Positions 16,662-26,389 are shown, counted from the first letter of the stretch. The stretch: DNA of 64,000 nt from Rufibacter roseolus (GCF_017916365.1 NZ_JAFMSU010000001.1:248001-312000); one strand, 5' to 3'. Notes: generated from the letters alone by a model not told the origin. Numbers and translations: made by a program.

Positions 16662-17990
16662 ATGAAAAAGATCCTGAAAAGAATTGCCCTGTTTCTCCTG
16701 CTCACCCCGGTAGTGTTGCTGGTCTTGGTTTCTATTGCCTATGGTATTTACGCTTTGCTGGCCGTGGGCGGTGAGAGCACCCCGCACCAGGCGTACCTGC
16801 AAAAGCACAAACAGGAAGTAGACTTGCAAGCATCGGCACCGGCCTTCCCCATCTTTGACAGTGCCTTCTACCAAAAGCAGATTTTCTTCCTGGGCGAGGC
16901 CCACGGCACCGCCGCTCCCCAGGCCCTGGACTTCGCCTTACTCCAACACCTGAACCAACGCGTGGGCCTGCGCCATTACCTGGCCGAGGTGGACTACAGC
17001 CAAGCCTATTTCCTGAACCAATACCTGCGTACCGGCGAGGAGCGCCACCTGCAGACCGTGTTCCAGTTCTGGGCGAAACAGAACGCGCAGTGGGGTAACC
17101 AGAACTTCTATGACAAGATCAAAAAGATCAGAGCTCTGAACGGAACCCTGCCCGAGGCGCAGCGCATCCAGATTCTGGGCGTAGACAAACTGCAGGACCT
17201 GGACGCCACCCACTTGTTCCTGAAACAAACCCTGGCCCAACTGCCGCAGCGAACTTTCCAGGATTCTGCCCTCGCGAAGCTCCGGCAAGTCATCTCCGCC
17301 GATACCTTGGACACGGAAGCCTTGTCTTCTCTGGCTACACAAATGCTGTCTTTCTTGTCTCAAGATTCTTCTGCTTCTATTTTACCTTCCGCTACCAAGT
17401 TTGACTTGCAGCACACTTTGCAGAACGTGGCTTATTTAGACGGAAAAGCCCGCCGCGACAGCGTCATGTACCTCAACCTGAATACCTTGGTGAAAGCCCA
17501 GCACCTGGAGCACGCGAAGTTGTACGGCATGTGGGGCCTGTTCCACACATTGCCGGTGGAGTTGCAGCGCGGCGTACCGTTTGCCTATTACCTGCAGGGC
17601 GAGAACTCTCCTTTCAGAGGCAAGACAGTTTCCATTGGCGTGTACACCCTGGACAGCGAGAACATGATGCCCGCGGCCTCACTGCCCGCTTTCCTGAGCA
17701 AAGGGCAGCGATACGTGAACAGCACCATGGCTAACAACGACGGTCCTATGGTGTTCGTGAACGGCATCAAAGACCTGCGGGCCGCCAGTCGTGAGAACTC
17801 AATCACCCTATTCAAAACCGATGCCCCTAATTCGCCTTACCGCACTTCCTCGCGGCTGGCCAGCATTAAGGTGCTGTTTCCTAACCAGAGCATAGATTTC
17901 GCCGGCGAGCACCCGCGCATTACCCAGGTGTTCCAGTACGTATGCCTTGTACGCAACTCTAAGGCACTAACCCCATTACCATTGTTGTAA
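16662..17990 (+). CDS. Membrane-anchored EreA/ChaN-like protein
   Basis: A 442-residue protein with an N-terminal membrane anchor (RIALFLLLTPVVLLVLVSIA). The outer domain begins QIFFLGEAHGTAAPQALDFA, the GEXHG motif of the erythromycin esterase/ChaN-like superfamily, and continues with RHYLAEVDYSQAYFLNQYL and RIQILGVDKLQD, which fit the same fold. Erythromycin esterases open macrolide rings, but most anchored relatives have unknown substrates; resistance should not be assumed. It follows the LytTR gene and a strong -7 box and is a good candidate target of that regulator. Confidence 0.75.
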   Translation: MKKILKRIALFLLLTPVVLLVLVSIAYGIYALLAVGGESTPHQAYLQKHKQEVDLQASAPAFPIFDSAFYQKQIFFLGEAHGTAAPQALDFALLQHLNQRVGLRHYLAEVDYSQAYFLNQYLRTGEERHLQTVFQFWAKQNAQWGNQNFYDKIKKIRALNGTLPEAQRIQILGVDKLQDLDATHLFLKQTLAQLPQRTFQDSALAKLRQVISADTLDTEALSSLATQMLSFLSQDSSASILPSATKFDLQHTLQNVAYLDGKARRDSVMYLNLNTLVKAQHLEHAKLYGMWGLFHTLPVELQRGVPFAYYLQGENSPFRGKTVSIGVYTLDSENMMPAASLPAFLSKGQRYVNSTMANNDGPMVFVNGIKDLRAASRENSITLFKTDAPNSPYRTSSRLASIKVLFPNQSIDFAGEHPRITQVFQYVCLVRNSKALTPLPLL

Positions 17991-18025
17991 TTACTAATTT
18001 TAATGGAGTAACTACCCAAAATGAG

Positions 18026-18058
18026 CCGCAGAAGGAGCCACGATGCTCCTTTTTGCGG
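18026..18058 (+). terminator. Terminator downstream of the EreA/ChaN-like gene
   Basis: Outer CCGCA/TGCGG and inner AAGGAGC (18032-18038)/GCTCCTT (18045-18051) arms with a 6-nt loop; TTTT lies within the descending side. Confidence 0.75.
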
Positions 18059-18091
18059 TTTTAGCCTTATTTTAGTAAAACAAGGCTAAAA
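18059..18091. repeat. GAAAACAGGC dyad, hairpin copy upstream of the 2H phosphoesterase
   Basis: TTTTAGCCTT (18059-18068) pairs exactly with AAGGCTAAAA (18082-18091) around an inner TTTT/AAAA. It abuts a separate terminator and ends 6 bp before the next ATG, so it is not needed for termination. Confidence 0.7.
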
Positions 18092-18097
18092 GGAAGG

Positions 18098-18796
18098 ATG
18101 AGCCCCCAACTCATGAACTTACAGGACCATTACACCCAACTATGGGAAAGTGCCGAGGCCAGATTTGCCGCCGGTGATTTTGCCCTGGATCCCCTGATTG
18201 ACTCGCCTGAGGACACCAGACGAGGACTCACTTTGCTGGCCCGCCCCAGCCAGGCGGTGGTAAATGAAATGCAGGATTTGTTGCAGCATTTAGCGCAGGT
18301 AGAGCCAGAGCAGTACTACTATCCTCCGGCAGACATTCACCTCACCGTACTTTCTATTATCTCCTGCTACCCTGATTTCACGCCAAAGCACATCCAGCCG
18401 CAGGCGTACGTTGACCTGCTGGAAAAGGCACTGAAGCCTCATTCAAAATTCGATATCCTTTATGCAGGGCTCACCGCCTCCCCCTCGTGCGTGCTGGTGC
18501 AGGGCTTTCCCCTAACCGATGAACTAGAGCATCTACGGAACGACGTACGGGAGGCTTTCCGGGCCTCGGGATTGCAGGAGTCCATTGACCAGCGCTACAC
18601 CATCCAAACGGCCCATAGCACCGTAGTGCGGTTCAGAAAACCTTTGACCCAGCCTGCCCTATTTCTGCAAAAGCTTCGGGAATGCCGCCACCGCAAATTC
18701 GGCACCTCACCCATCCACACCCTGGAGTTGGTCTACAATGACTGGTACCAACGCGAAAGCACCACCCAAACCCTGGCCACTTTTACGCTGAAGTAA
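18098..18796 (+). CDS. 2H phosphoesterase (2'-5' RNA ligase-like)
   Basis: A 232-residue cytosolic protein with the paired His motifs of the 2H superfamily: DIHLTVLSI (about residue 87) and TAHSTVVRF (about residue 170). The spacing of about 85 residues fits this group. Members hydrolyse or form cyclic or 2'-5' phosphodiesters on RNA or nucleotides. An alternative ATG lies five codons in (18113), farther from the upstream hairpin, and could be the true start. No partner gene is evident. Confidence 0.8.
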   Translation: MSPQLMNLQDHYTQLWESAEARFAAGDFALDPLIDSPEDTRRGLTLLARPSQAVVNEMQDLLQHLAQVEPEQYYYPPADIHLTVLSIISCYPDFTPKHIQPQAYVDLLEKALKPHSKFDILYAGLTASPSCVLVQGFPLTDELEHLRNDVREAFRASGLQESIDQRYTIQTAHSTVVRFRKPLTQPALFLQKLRECRHRKFGTSPIHTLELVYNDWYQRESTTQTLATFTLK

Positions 18797-18817
18797 TTTC
18801 TTTTCGGCCGCTTTCCG

Positions 18818-18846
18818 CGTATTTTAGGGAAAACAGGTCTAAAACG
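18818..18846. repeat. GAAAACAGGC dyad, half-copy upstream of cyclase
   Basis: CGTATTTTAGG then GAAAACAGGTCTAAAACG, ending only 6 bp before the cyclase ATG; the left arm is shortened. Confidence 0.6.
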
Positions 18847-18852
18847 CCGCCC

Positions 18853-19665
18853 ATGCTTTCTTCTGCCACCATCACCTTCCGGGACCGCACCTACGGTTAC
18901 AACCCTCAACAACCTTTGGATATTTCCCTACCGCTGGCCCCGAGCCCGGAGAACGTCAACTGCTTCTGGGCCGAGCCGGTCCAGGTAGATACCATCATTG
19001 TGGGAGACTTTGTAGGAAGCGTAGCCCAGGGCGGCTCCACCAATTACCAGCGCGTGCACCTCACGCCCCACGGCAACGGCACCCACACCGAATGTTACGG
19101 CCACATCTCACCAGACCCAGCCGCCACGCTGGACAAATGCCTCAACCGTTTTCTATTTATGGCGCAACTGGTCTCCGCTACGCCGCGGGTATTAGAAAAT
19201 GGAGACCTCATGGTGATGGCGGAAGATGTGATAGCCCGGTTGGATGAAGGTAATTTGCCTGAGGCTCTGGTCTTGCGCACCTTGCCTAATTTGGAGAGCA
19301 AACGCACTGCGCAATACTCGGGCACCAATCCTACTTACCTGGAACCTGCTTTGGCTGAATATCTGGCGCAGCATGGCATCCAGCATCTTCTATTGGACTT
19401 GCCTTCGGTGGACCGAGAGGAAGACGGCGGGGCTTTGCTTGCGCACCATGCCTTCTGGCAATATCCTGAGAATACGGGCACCCAGGCGACTATTACAGAA
19501 TTAATCTTCGTGCCGGATGCAGTAGAGGATGGATGGTACCTTTTGAATCTGCAAGTCACCAGTTTGGTGCTGGATGCTAGTCCGAGCAAGCCGGTGTTGT
19601 ATGCGCTGACGCCAGTAGTTTCTTCTTTGGGAGGGAGTGTTTCGTTTGCGGAGGCGCCGCATTAG
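18853..19665 (+). CDS. Cyclase family protein (arylformamidase/kynurenine formamidase-like)
   Basis: A 270-residue cytosolic protein of the cyclase family (PF04199-like). The metal site is visible as HLTPHGNGTHTECYGHIS (about residues 75-92), a variant of HxGTHxDxPxH in which Glu-Cys-Tyr replace Asp and its neighbours. Later SLPSVDREEDGG-type (LDLPSVDREED) and HHAFW segments match the second half of the active site. Relatives hydrolyse N-formylkynurenine, cyclic amides or isatin. No tryptophan catabolism genes are nearby, so the substrate stays open. Confidence 0.82.
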   Translation: MLSSATITFRDRTYGYNPQQPLDISLPLAPSPENVNCFWAEPVQVDTIIVGDFVGSVAQGGSTNYQRVHLTPHGNGTHTECYGHISPDPAATLDKCLNRFLFMAQLVSATPRVLENGDLMVMAEDVIARLDEGNLPEALVLRTLPNLESKRTAQYSGTNPTYLEPALAEYLAQHGIQHLLLDLPSVDREEDGGALLAHHAFWQYPENTGTQATITELIFVPDAVEDGWYLLNLQVTSLVLDASPSKPVLYALTPVVSSLGGSVSFAEAPH

Positions 19666-19710
19666 CCTTTACTCCTTTGCCTTTATTGATTGCTTGAGGA
19701 TTGGTGTTTG

Positions 19711-20040
19711 CGTAGTCCGTTGATGCTGGCGTGGCGCTGCAGTTTGCGTGGGTTTATAAACTGTATTGTTTCATTGCTTCCCTCCGTGCGCTCACGGCCG
19801 CGAGGCCCCGCCTTCCGGCCTCGCGCTGCGCCAGCTTCCTTTGCTCCCTGGCGGTCGCAATGCCTGACGGCACCGGAACCTGACAAGGCGCTCCACCGAA
19901 AGGCTGGAAAAGGAAATACGCTAGCAGGAACGCCTCAGACCTCACAGGTTTTGAAAACCTGTGAGGTCTTCTGTATATGACATGGTTCAAGTCTGCGACT
20001 TGGACCTAAAATGACCGGCAGTTTGCAAAGCCGTGAGGCG
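19711..20040 (+). repeat. 330-bp structured repeat A, copy 1
   Basis: Matches 40009-40356 in the same orientation. The core (about 19777-19858) is identical to the second copy over roughly 80 nt and contains GCGAGGCC/GGCCTCGC and CGCCAG/CTGGCG hairpins; a second block of about 40 nt starting GGCACCGGAACCTGACAAGG is also identical, while other parts differ. It ends with a perfect palindrome (19937-19969) and a GTTCAAGTCTGCGACTTGGA block. Open frames across it are not conserved, so it looks like a dispersed element or structured RNA, not a gene. The rest of the gap to rpmA has only a terminator. Confidence 0.8.
19937..19969. repeat. Perfect 16-bp inverted repeat within repeat A
   Basis: AGACCTCACAGGTTTT, a single G, then AAAACCTGTGAGGTCT. 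The second copy of the element has the same palindrome with one mismatch at 40235-40267. Confidence 0.85.
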
Positions 20041-20120
20041 AAAGCCTTACTTCCCAGTGGCTACCATCATATTTTTAAATACAAGATTTCAGCCCATTTT
20101 TTGTAAAACACTTGAAAAAG

Positions 20121-20150
20121 AAAAAGGCTGCCTTGTAGGCAGCCTTTTTT
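20121..20150 (-). terminator. Terminator after rpmA
   Basis: AAAAAGGCTGCC/GGCAGCCTTTTTT with loop TTGTA, placed 35 bp past the rpmA stop. Tracts on both sides would let it work in both directions. Confidence 0.9.
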
Positions 20151-20184
20151 GTGATCTGTACCAGCCGTGAGGCCAGAGGTATGC

Positions 20185-20481
20185 TTAGGCAGTAACTTCT
20201 TCTGAAGTAGCAGTAGCAACTGGAGCGTCTACTGGAAGAACTGATACGAAAGAACGGTTCTTAACGCCTTTTTTGAATTGTACGATACCATCGGTCAGGG
20301 CGAACAGGGTGTGGTCTTTACCGATACCTACGTTTGCACCTGGGTGGTGAGCTGTACCGCGCTGACGCACGATGATGTTACCAGCGTTGATGGTTTGACC
20401 ACCAAAGATTTTCACGCCTAAGCGTTTGGAATGTGATTCGCGGCCGTTGTTAGAACTACCGACACCTTTTTTGTGAGCCAT
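20185..20481 (-). CDS. rpmA: Ribosomal protein bL27
   Basis: A 98-residue protein with the canonical bL27 start [20 protein letters not shown] and the [20 protein letters not shown] core. The N-terminus reaches toward the peptidyl-transferase centre in the 50S subunit. There is no Firmicutes-type N-terminal extension to be cleaved. The C-terminal Ala/Val/Thr tail is a few residues longer than in E. coli. It forms an operon behind rplU with 70 bp between them and ends in a strong terminator. Confidence 0.97.
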   Translation of the reverse strand: MAHKKGVGSSNNGRESHSKRLGVKIFGGQTINAGNIIVRQRGTAHHPGANVGIGKDHTLFALTDGIVQFKKGVKNRSFVSVLPVDAPVATATSEEVTA

Positions 20482-20551
20482 TTCTAGTCTATTTTAATCT
20501 GGGGAGAAACCCCAGAATAGGTTCTACAATAATTATTCTTTACCTCAAAAA

Positions 20552-20860
20552 TTAACCAATGGTGTTGATCAACACTTTGGTGTACTGTTGGCGGTGACCG
20601 TTTTTCTTCTTGTAGCCTTTTCTTCTTTTCTTCTTGAAGACGATTACTTTGTCACCTTTGGCGTGGCCCTGGATAGTTCCAGTCACCTTTACTCCGTCTA
20701 CAAATGGAGCACCAACAGTTAAAGTTCCGTTGTCATCAGTTAAAAGAACATTGGCGAACTCTACGGCGTCACCTTCATTGCCGGAAAGCTTGTTAGTGTA
20801 GAAGAACTTACCGCTCTCTACTTTCGTCTGGATACCAGCGATTTCTACAATTGCGTACAT
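20552..20860 (-). CDS. rplU: Ribosomal protein bL21
   Basis: A 102-residue protein beginning MYAIVEIAGIQTKVESGKFF, matching bL21. The basic KKKRRKGYKKKNGHRQQYT segment near the end is the rRNA-binding loop typical of the family. The ATG at 20860 is chosen because the open frame back to 20995 crosses the promoter at 20890-20921 and because bL21 proteins start at this Met. It lies upstream of rpmA, the usual bacterial order. The pair diverges from nrdB-nrdA. Confidence 0.97.
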   Translation of the reverse strand: MYAIVEIAGIQTKVESGKFFYTNKLSGNEGDAVEFANVLLTDDNGTLTVGAPFVDGVKVTGTIQGHAKGDKVIVFKKKRRKGYKKKNGHRQQYTKVLINTIG

Positions 20861-20889
20861 CAGCTTACGATATTTTAAAAATTGAACCG

Positions 20890-20921
20890 CAAAAGTACGG
20901 ACAGTCAAGCTAATATCCAAA
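20890..20921 (-). promoter_or_regulatory. rplU-rpmA promoter (TTTG-N20-TACTTTTG)
   Basis: On the minus strand, -33 TTTG (20918-20921) and -7 TACTTTTG (20890-20897) are separated by exactly 20 nt, a full match to the Bacteroidetes consensus. Transcription would start about 25 nt before the rplU ATG. Confidence 0.8.
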
Positions 20922-20997
20922 CAAGCCCCTATTATTTCAGCCTGATTTTTACCGATACTCCGCTGGTTTATAGGCGGTTGTGAGTTATGCACCAAGA

Positions 20998-21060
20998 TGT
21001 GGATAACTTTAGTGGATAAACATAATGTGTAATGATACTCAATGAGTTACGAGTGGATAA
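20998..21060. promoter_or_regulatory. Cluster of DnaA-box-like sites, left side of the rplU-nrdB gap
   Basis: TGTGGATAA at 20998-21006 is a perfect DnaA box; AGTGGATAA at 21011-21019 and 21052-21060 each differ by one base. All point the same way. They lie just outside the rplU promoter in the 1-kb gap between divergent highly expressed operons. Confidence 0.5.
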
Positions 21061-21670
21061 AGACAAGAAAAATGTTGGCCACCCAGAAAAGATGGCTAGA
21101 TTGGGGTACTTCTGACCAGTAAAAGTGGGCGAACTCCCGGCCCTGAAGCATAGATGAAAGTAAAAAACTTCTGGGCTAATATCAAGAGAAACAGCAGGTT
21201 TGTTTTCCCACACCATCTCTCCAGCCTCTCAGCCCAATTCTCTTTTAAATTGTCGCTATTTAAACAATTGCCTCCTCCTTCTCAATCTTGAACGAAGCAG
21301 GCTTTGAGCGCCTGAACAAATCCGCAATCACTCTCCAGCTTTCGTGCATCCATCATTGGTGCATTCCTTTCCTCAAATTTTAAATCAAACTATTTCGCTG
21401 GGCAGAAAACAGCGAGAACAAACCCCTGCCTTCATCAGCTCGTTTTCCCCTGGTTTTAGAGCGACTCACAGCCTGACTAGAACCTAGAAAATCCTGCTTA
21501 AAAGGTACTTCTACCCACTAATGATAACCTTGCCCGTTTACCTTCCAAAATCAGTTACTATCCTTTAAGATACCGCTTACCAACCCATATAATAAAGCCT
21601 ATATTTAAGGTTTCTAATTTTTATAAAAGCACAACAAGCTGATTTACAATATGTTAAAAGTGCATTACAA

Positions 21671-21701
21671 TGTGGATAACCGCTGTATAAGAAATGGATA
21701 A
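21671..21701. promoter_or_regulatory. DnaA-box-like sites upstream of nrdB
   Basis: Perfect TGTGGATAA at 21671-21679 and AATGGATAA at 21693-21701, in AT-rich sequence 40-70 bp upstream of the nrdB -7 box. Between the two clusters (21061-21670) I see AT-rich runs but no gene or hairpin of note. Confidence 0.5.
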
Positions 21702-21740
21702 ATTCAACTGTTCTAATCGGGCAAACCACGTATTTGTCCC

Positions 21741-21748
21741 TATATTTG
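21741..21748 (+). promoter_or_regulatory. nrdB -7 box TATATTTG
   Basis: Exact TAnnTTTG match; transcription from it would begin near 21755, leaving a leader of about 115 nt before the ATG at 21869. The -33 position has no TTTG. Confidence 0.5.
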
Positions 21749-21868
21749 AAATCTCAAGCCGGTACAATTGCTCCTAAACCCAATGGTTCAGAAGCTGCCC
21801 TGGCCGGGGAGAAACGCCGTTGCGGCGGCGTCTCGTTAATTATTTTAGAGCAACAAACCGTTTTAGCT

Positions 21869-22828
21869 ATGGAGCCCATATTACAAGAAAACCCTAATCG
21901 CTTTGTCCTTTTCCCCATCCAGAACGATGCCGTTTGGCAGATGTACAAGAAAGCGGAGGCTAGCTTTTGGACCGCCGAGGAGATTGACCTCTCGCCGGAC
22001 TTGAAAGACTGGGAGAAGCTCAATGATGGCGAGCGCCACTTCATCTCCCACGTGCTGGCCTTCTTCGCGGCCTCAGACGGAATTGTGAACGAGAACCTAG
22101 CCATCAACTTCATGCAGGAGGTGCAGATGCCAGAAGCCCGTTGCTTCTATGGGTTCCAGATCATGATGGAGAACATCCACTCTGAGACCTACTCCCTGCT
22201 CATTGATACTTATATTAAAGATCCTCAGGAGAAAGACCGGTTGTTCAACGCCCTGGAGACCGTTGACTGCGTGAAGAAAAAAGGCGAGTGGGCCCTTAAA
22301 TGGATCAACTCTGAGAACTTCACTGAGCGTCTGATTGCGTTTGCGGCCGTTGAAGGCATTTTCTTCTCTGGTTCTTTCTGCTCTATCTTCTGGATGAAGA
22401 AGCGTGGTTTAATGCCAGGGTTGACCTTCTCCAATGAGTTGATCTCCCGTGACGAGGGACTGCACTGCGACTTCGCGTGTCTGCTATACTCTATGTTAGT
22501 GAACAAGTTACCCGAAGAGCGCGTACAAACCATCATCCGCGACGCAGTGAGCATTGAGCAGGAATTTGTGACCGATGCGCTGCCCGTAGACCTCATAGGG
22601 ATGAATGCAAAACTGATGAACCAATACATCGAGTTTGTGGCCGACCGCCTGCTGGTGGCCCTGGGCTGCGGCAAAATCTACAATTCAACCAATCCATTTG
22701 ACTTCATGGAGATGATCTCCCTGCAAGGCAAAACCAACTTCTTTGAGAAACGTGTGGGCGAGTACCAGAAATCGGGCGTGATGAGCGACCGTGACGCCAA
22801 CGTGTTCTCTCTGGACGAGGACTTTTAA
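21869..22828 (+). CDS. nrdB: Ribonucleotide reductase class I, beta subunit
   Basis: A 319-residue diiron-tyrosyl radical subunit that supplies the radical for dNTP synthesis. By alignment in mind with the eukaryotic-type R2, D70 ([12 protein letters not shown]), E101 and H104 ([10 protein letters not shown]) are iron ligands and Y108 the radical tyrosine; later Glu/His ligands fall in [12 protein letters not shown] and [10 protein letters not shown]. The start at 21869 is preferred because the open frame back to 21734 begins upstream of the probable transcription start. It precedes nrdA, the reverse of the E. coli order. Confidence 0.96.
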   Translation: MEPILQENPNRFVLFPIQNDAVWQMYKKAEASFWTAEEIDLSPDLKDWEKLNDGERHFISHVLAFFAASDGIVNENLAINFMQEVQMPEARCFYGFQIMMENIHSETYSLLIDTYIKDPQEKDRLFNALETVDCVKKKGEWALKWINSENFTERLIAFAAVEGIFFSGSFCSIFWMKKRGLMPGLTFSNELISRDEGLHCDFACLLYSMLVNKLPEERVQTIIRDAVSIEQEFVTDALPVDLIGMNAKLMNQYIEFVADRLLVALGCGKIYNSTNPFDFMEMISLQGKTNFFEKRVGEYQKSGVMSDRDANVFSLDEDF

Positions 22829-22853
22829 TTATCACCCCAGACAGCCCTAAAGC

Positions 22854-22889
22854 GCTTTGGGGCTGTTTTTCCAAAAACGGGCCCAAAGC
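22854..22889. repeat. GAAAACAGGC dyad between nrdB and nrdA
   Basis: GCTTTGGGGCTGTTTTT and AAAAACGGGCCCAAAGC form a near-perfect hairpin 25 bp past the nrdB stop. It may attenuate read-through into nrdA. Confidence 0.7.
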
Positions 22890-23014
22890 ATCCGGCAATC
22901 GGTTGGAGGTGGGGCTCTCAAGTAAATTCAAGCCAAAAATATGCTCCGGCGCAAAAGCGCATGGGAGAGAAATATCTGGATGGTACGTCATCCGTCACCT
23001 ATTAGTGTAAGCGT

Positions 23015-25396
23015 ATGTTAGTTGTAAAAAGAGACGGCCGCAGGGAATCGGTCAAATTTGATAAAATCACGGCCCGCATAGAGAAACTGTGCTACGGCCT
23101 GAACATGACGTTTGTGAGCCCGATTGAGGTAGCCAAGAAGGTGATTGACGGGATCTACGATGGCGTGACCACCGTGGAACTGGATAACCTGGCCGCCGAA
23201 ACCGCTGCCTCCCTTACGACCAAGCACCCCGACTACGCCATTCTGGCGGCGCGCATTGCCATTTCCAGCCTGCACAAGGTGACGCAGAAGTCGTTCTTCA
23301 ACACCATGAAGCAGCTCTACACCTACGAGGATCCCAAGACAGGTGAGAACGCTTCTCTGATTGCGAAGGACGTCTTTGACGTGATCAAGAAACACGCGGC
23401 CGTGCTGGATTCCAGCATCATCTATGACCGTGACTACAACTATGACTACTTCGGGTACAAAACCCTGGAGCGCTCTTATCTGCTGCGCGTGAACGGCAAA
23501 GTAGTGGAGCGTCCGCAGCATATGTTGATGCGCGTGGCCGTGGGTATCCATAAGAACGACATTGACGCAGCAATTGAGACCTACAACCTCATGTCTGAGA
23601 AGTGGTTCACGCACGCTACGCCAACCCTGTTCAACGCTGGTACGCCTAAGCCGCAGTTGTCTTCGTGCTTCCTGTTAACCATGAAAGAAGACAGTATTCC
23701 AGGTATCTATGACACCTTGAAGAACTGTGCTTTGATCTCGCAGAGTGCGGGTGGTATTGGTCTGGCGGCGCATAACATCCGGGCTACGGGTTCTTACATC
23801 AAAGGCACCAACGGTACGTCTAACGGTCTGGTACCAATGCTGAAAGTTTTCAACGACACGGCCCGTTACGTAGACCAGGGCGGCGGAAAGCGTAAAGGCG
23901 CTTTCGCGATTTACCTGGAACCATGGCATGCAGATATCTTCGAGTTCCTGGACTTGAGAAAGAACCACGGAAAAGAGGAGATGCGGACCCGCGACTTGTT
24001 CCTGGCCCTCTGGACCCCAGACTTGTTCATGAAGCGCGTAGAAGCCAACGGCGACTGGAGCCTGATGTGCCCTAACGAGTGCCCGGGCCTTTCTGAGACC
24101 TGGGGCAAGGACTTTGAGCGCTTGTATGAGAAATACGAGAAAGAAGGCAAAGCCCGTAAGACTATCAAAGCGCAGGAACTGTGGTTTGCCATCTTAGAGG
24201 CCCAGACCGAGACCGGCACCCCTTACATGCTGTTCAAGGACCACGCCAACGGCAAGTCTAACCAGCAGAACCTGGGTACCATCAAGAGCTCTAACCTGTG
24301 CACCGAGATCATTGAGTACACAGACAAAGACGAGATTGCCGTATGTAACCTAGCGTCTTTGGCTTTGCCGCGTTACATCAAAGAAGAGAAAGGGGTTAAG
24401 ACCTTTGACCACCAGAAACTCTACGAGGTAACCTATACCGTTACCAAGAACCTGAACAAGGTAATTGACATCAACTACTACCCGGTTCCAGAGGCGAAGA
24501 AATCAAACATGCGTCACCGCCCTATCGGGTTGGGGGTACAGGGCTTAGCTGATGCGTTCCTGCAACTGCGTATGCCGTTTGAGAGCGCCGAAGCCGCCCG
24601 CCTGAACAAGGAGATCTTTGAGACCATTTACTTCGCGGCCATGACGGCTTCTAAGGATCTGGCCAAGAAACACGGTCCGTACGAGACGTTTGAAGGCTCG
24701 CCTATCAGCCGGGGTATCTTCCAGTTTGATATGTGGGGTGTGACGCCGGAAAGCGGCCGTTGGGACTGGGAAGCGCTTCGTCAGGAAGTGGTAGAGCACG
24801 GGGTACGCAACTCTCTGTTGGTAGCGCCAATGCCAACTGCTTCTACCTCGCAGATTCTGGGTAACAACGAAGGTTTTGAGCCTTATACCTCTAACATCTA
24901 CGTGCGCCGCGTGTTGAGCGGGGAGTTCATGGTAGTAAACAAACACCTCCTAAACGACCTGATCGCGCTGGGTCTGTGGAACGACCAGATGAAGAATGCC
25001 ATCATCGCTGCCAACGGCTCGGTGCAGGGTATCTCCAACATTCCGCAGAACATCAAAGACCTGTACAAAACGGTATGGGAAATCAGCCAGCGGACCATCA
25101 TTGACATGTCTGCCGACCGTGGCGCCTACATCTGTCAGAGCCAAAGCCTGAACCTGCACGTGTCTAACGTGAACTTCGGGAAGCTGACTTCTATGCACTT
25201 CCACAGCTGGAAGAAAGGTCTGAAAACCGGTATGTACTACCTGCGTACCAAAGCCGCCGCAGACGCCATCAAGTTCACCGTTGAAAAACAAGCCGCCGAA
25301 ACCCTGGCGCCGATGTACAACCAGGTTGAACAAAACATGAGCGACATGGCCTGTAGCTTAGACAACCCAGACGCTTGCGAGGCTTGCGGTAGCTAA
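23015..25396 (+). CDS. nrdA: Ribonucleotide reductase class I, alpha subunit
   Basis: A 793-residue catalytic subunit. Residues 1-90 form an ATP-cone allosteric domain ([20 protein letters not shown]). The finger-loop region [20 protein letters not shown] contains the conserved Asn-x-Cys-x-Glu active-site trio; a reductive Cys lies in [10 protein letters not shown]. The C-terminal tail CEACGS provides the thioredoxin-reactive Cys pair. Length and motifs are nearer to eukaryotic-type class Ia enzymes. The gap of 186 bp after nrdB holds only the dyad hairpin. Confidence 0.96.
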   Translation: MLVVKRDGRRESVKFDKITARIEKLCYGLNMTFVSPIEVAKKVIDGIYDGVTTVELDNLAAETAASLTTKHPDYAILAARIAISSLHKVTQKSFFNTMKQLYTYEDPKTGENASLIAKDVFDVIKKHAAVLDSSIIYDRDYNYDYFGYKTLERSYLLRVNGKVVERPQHMLMRVAVGIHKNDIDAAIETYNLMSEKWFTHATPTLFNAGTPKPQLSSCFLLTMKEDSIPGIYDTLKNCALISQSAGGIGLAAHNIRATGSYIKGTNGTSNGLVPMLKVFNDTARYVDQGGGKRKGAFAIYLEPWHADIFEFLDLRKNHGKEEMRTRDLFLALWTPDLFMKRVEANGDWSLMCPNECPGLSETWGKDFERLYEKYEKEGKARKTIKAQELWFAILEAQTETGTPYMLFKDHANGKSNQQNLGTIKSSNLCTEIIEYTDKDEIAVCNLASLALPRYIKEEKGVKTFDHQKLYEVTYTVTKNLNKVIDINYYPVPEAKKSNMRHRPIGLGVQGLADAFLQLRMPFESAEAARLNKEIFETIYFAAMTASKDLAKKHGPYETFEGSPISRGIFQFDMWGVTPESGRWDWEALRQEVVEHGVRNSLLVAPMPTASTSQILGNNEGFEPYTSNIYVRRVLSGEFMVVNKHLLNDLIALGLWNDQMKNAIIAANGSVQGISNIPQNIKDLYKTVWEISQRTIIDMSADRGAYICQSQSLNLHVSNVNFGKLTSMHFHSWKKGLKTGMYYLRTKAAADAIKFTVEKQAAETLAPMYNQVEQNMSDMACSLDNPDACEACGS

Positions 25397-25419
25397 TCCT
25401 TAGTTTTGCTTAGAAATAG

Positions 25420-25449
25420 AAAAAGGAGGCCCGGAACGGCCTCCTTTTT
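25420..25449 (+). terminator. Terminator after nrdA
   Basis: AAAAAGGAGGCC and GGCCTCCTTTTT pair exactly around CGGAAC, 23 bp past the nrdA stop. Confidence 0.93.
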
Positions 25450-25511
25450 GTTTGATTATACCTCTTCTGATTCTAAGAAACCACTACCTTAGATTCTACA
25501 TTCTCTTATAC

Positions 25512-26315
25512 ATGAAATCTCTTCGTACTCTAGTTTTCTCTTCCTTGGCTATTGTTCAACTCTGTATTTCCTGCGGCCCAAACAACGAAGAAGAATACTA
25601 CCCAAATGGAAAGATTAAGATGAAAGTTGAGTTGAAAGATGGCAAGCGCCATGGAGTTGCGTTGAAGTATGACTCCATTGGAAACTTGCAGATAAAGTCC
25701 CACTGGGTTAATGGTGTAGAAAGCGGAAAAGCCTTTCTCTTTTACCCAAGTGGCAAAGTAGAGCAAGAGACTACACTTAAAAACGGGGACTCCCATGGAC
25801 AAGTGAAAGGCTATGCAGAGAACGGTAAGCTAGATTATATTGCTACCTACTGTGAGGGCAAGTTATGTGGAGATGAAATCAAATATTACTACGGTACTGG
25901 CATAAAAGCTGAACTTAACCGCTACGATAAAACTGGCAACCAATTCTATGCTGAAAGATATGATACTACAGGCACAAGGGAAGTAGCCTATTATCTTCCT
26001 GACCTATTAGGCAGAAAATCACCTTTGAAACTAGGGCAAGAGCACACCTTTACAATTGAATTTGCAGAGCCTATAAGAGGAAAGATTTATGCTGTTGTAG
26101 GTGAATCAGACAAATACAGCAATCAGAGACCTAGGTTCAGCAAGATTATAGATACACTTTATTCTAAGGATAACAGAAGGTTTATACACAAATTTGTTCC
26201 TCAAAAGCTTGGCATGAATTATTACGGCGCCATAGTCTACCATGAGCCGCTCAAGGAAGATTCCATTTGGGTTAATGGTACTTCTGTTAAATATGCTTTT
26301 GAAGTAGTGGAGTAA
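25512..26315 (+). CDS. MORN/YwqK-like repeat lipoprotein
   Basis: A 267-residue lipoprotein; the start at 25512 opens the signal peptide and the lipobox is QLCISC. Residues about 30-145 hold four to five YwqK-like MORN repeats of the form YYPNGKIK..VELKDGKRHG, FYPSGKVEQETTLKNGDSHG and YAENGKLDYIATYCEGKLCG. The C-terminal half is a different domain of unknown type (LKLGQEHTFTIEFAEP). Such proteins are often labelled antitoxins in databases on weak grounds. Its codon use is more AT-rich than the nrd genes. Confidence 0.8.
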   Translation: MKSLRTLVFSSLAIVQLCISCGPNNEEEYYPNGKIKMKVELKDGKRHGVALKYDSIGNLQIKSHWVNGVESGKAFLFYPSGKVEQETTLKNGDSHGQVKGYAENGKLDYIATYCEGKLCGDEIKYYYGTGIKAELNRYDKTGNQFYAERYDTTGTREVAYYLPDLLGRKSPLKLGQEHTFTIEFAEPIRGKIYAVVGESDKYSNQRPRFSKIIDTLYSKDNRRFIHKFVPQKLGMNYYGAIVYHEPLKEDSIWVNGTSVKYAFEVVE

Positions 26316-26322
26316 TAATCAC

Positions 26323-26363
26323 TCTGTTTTCGTCTTCCATTCTTAGAATGAAGCCGAAAACAG
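26323..26363. terminator. Hairpin after the MORN lipoprotein gene
   Basis: TCTGTTTTCG and CGAAAACAGA outer arms with an inner ATTC/GAAT stem, 7 bp past the stop; no long T-run follows on the + strand. Confidence 0.6.
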
Positions 26364-26389
26364 AACAGGATCGTAATTTTATTTATTGA

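Noticed and set aside
16662-17990. Macrolide resistance gene (erythromycin esterase)
   Set aside because: The GEAHG motif shows superfamily membership only; membrane anchor and context do not support a resistance claim.
19683-20010. Open frames within repeat A with Arg/Ala/Gly-rich products
   Set aside because: Frames are not preserved between the two copies and compositions are typical of GC-rich non-coding DNA.
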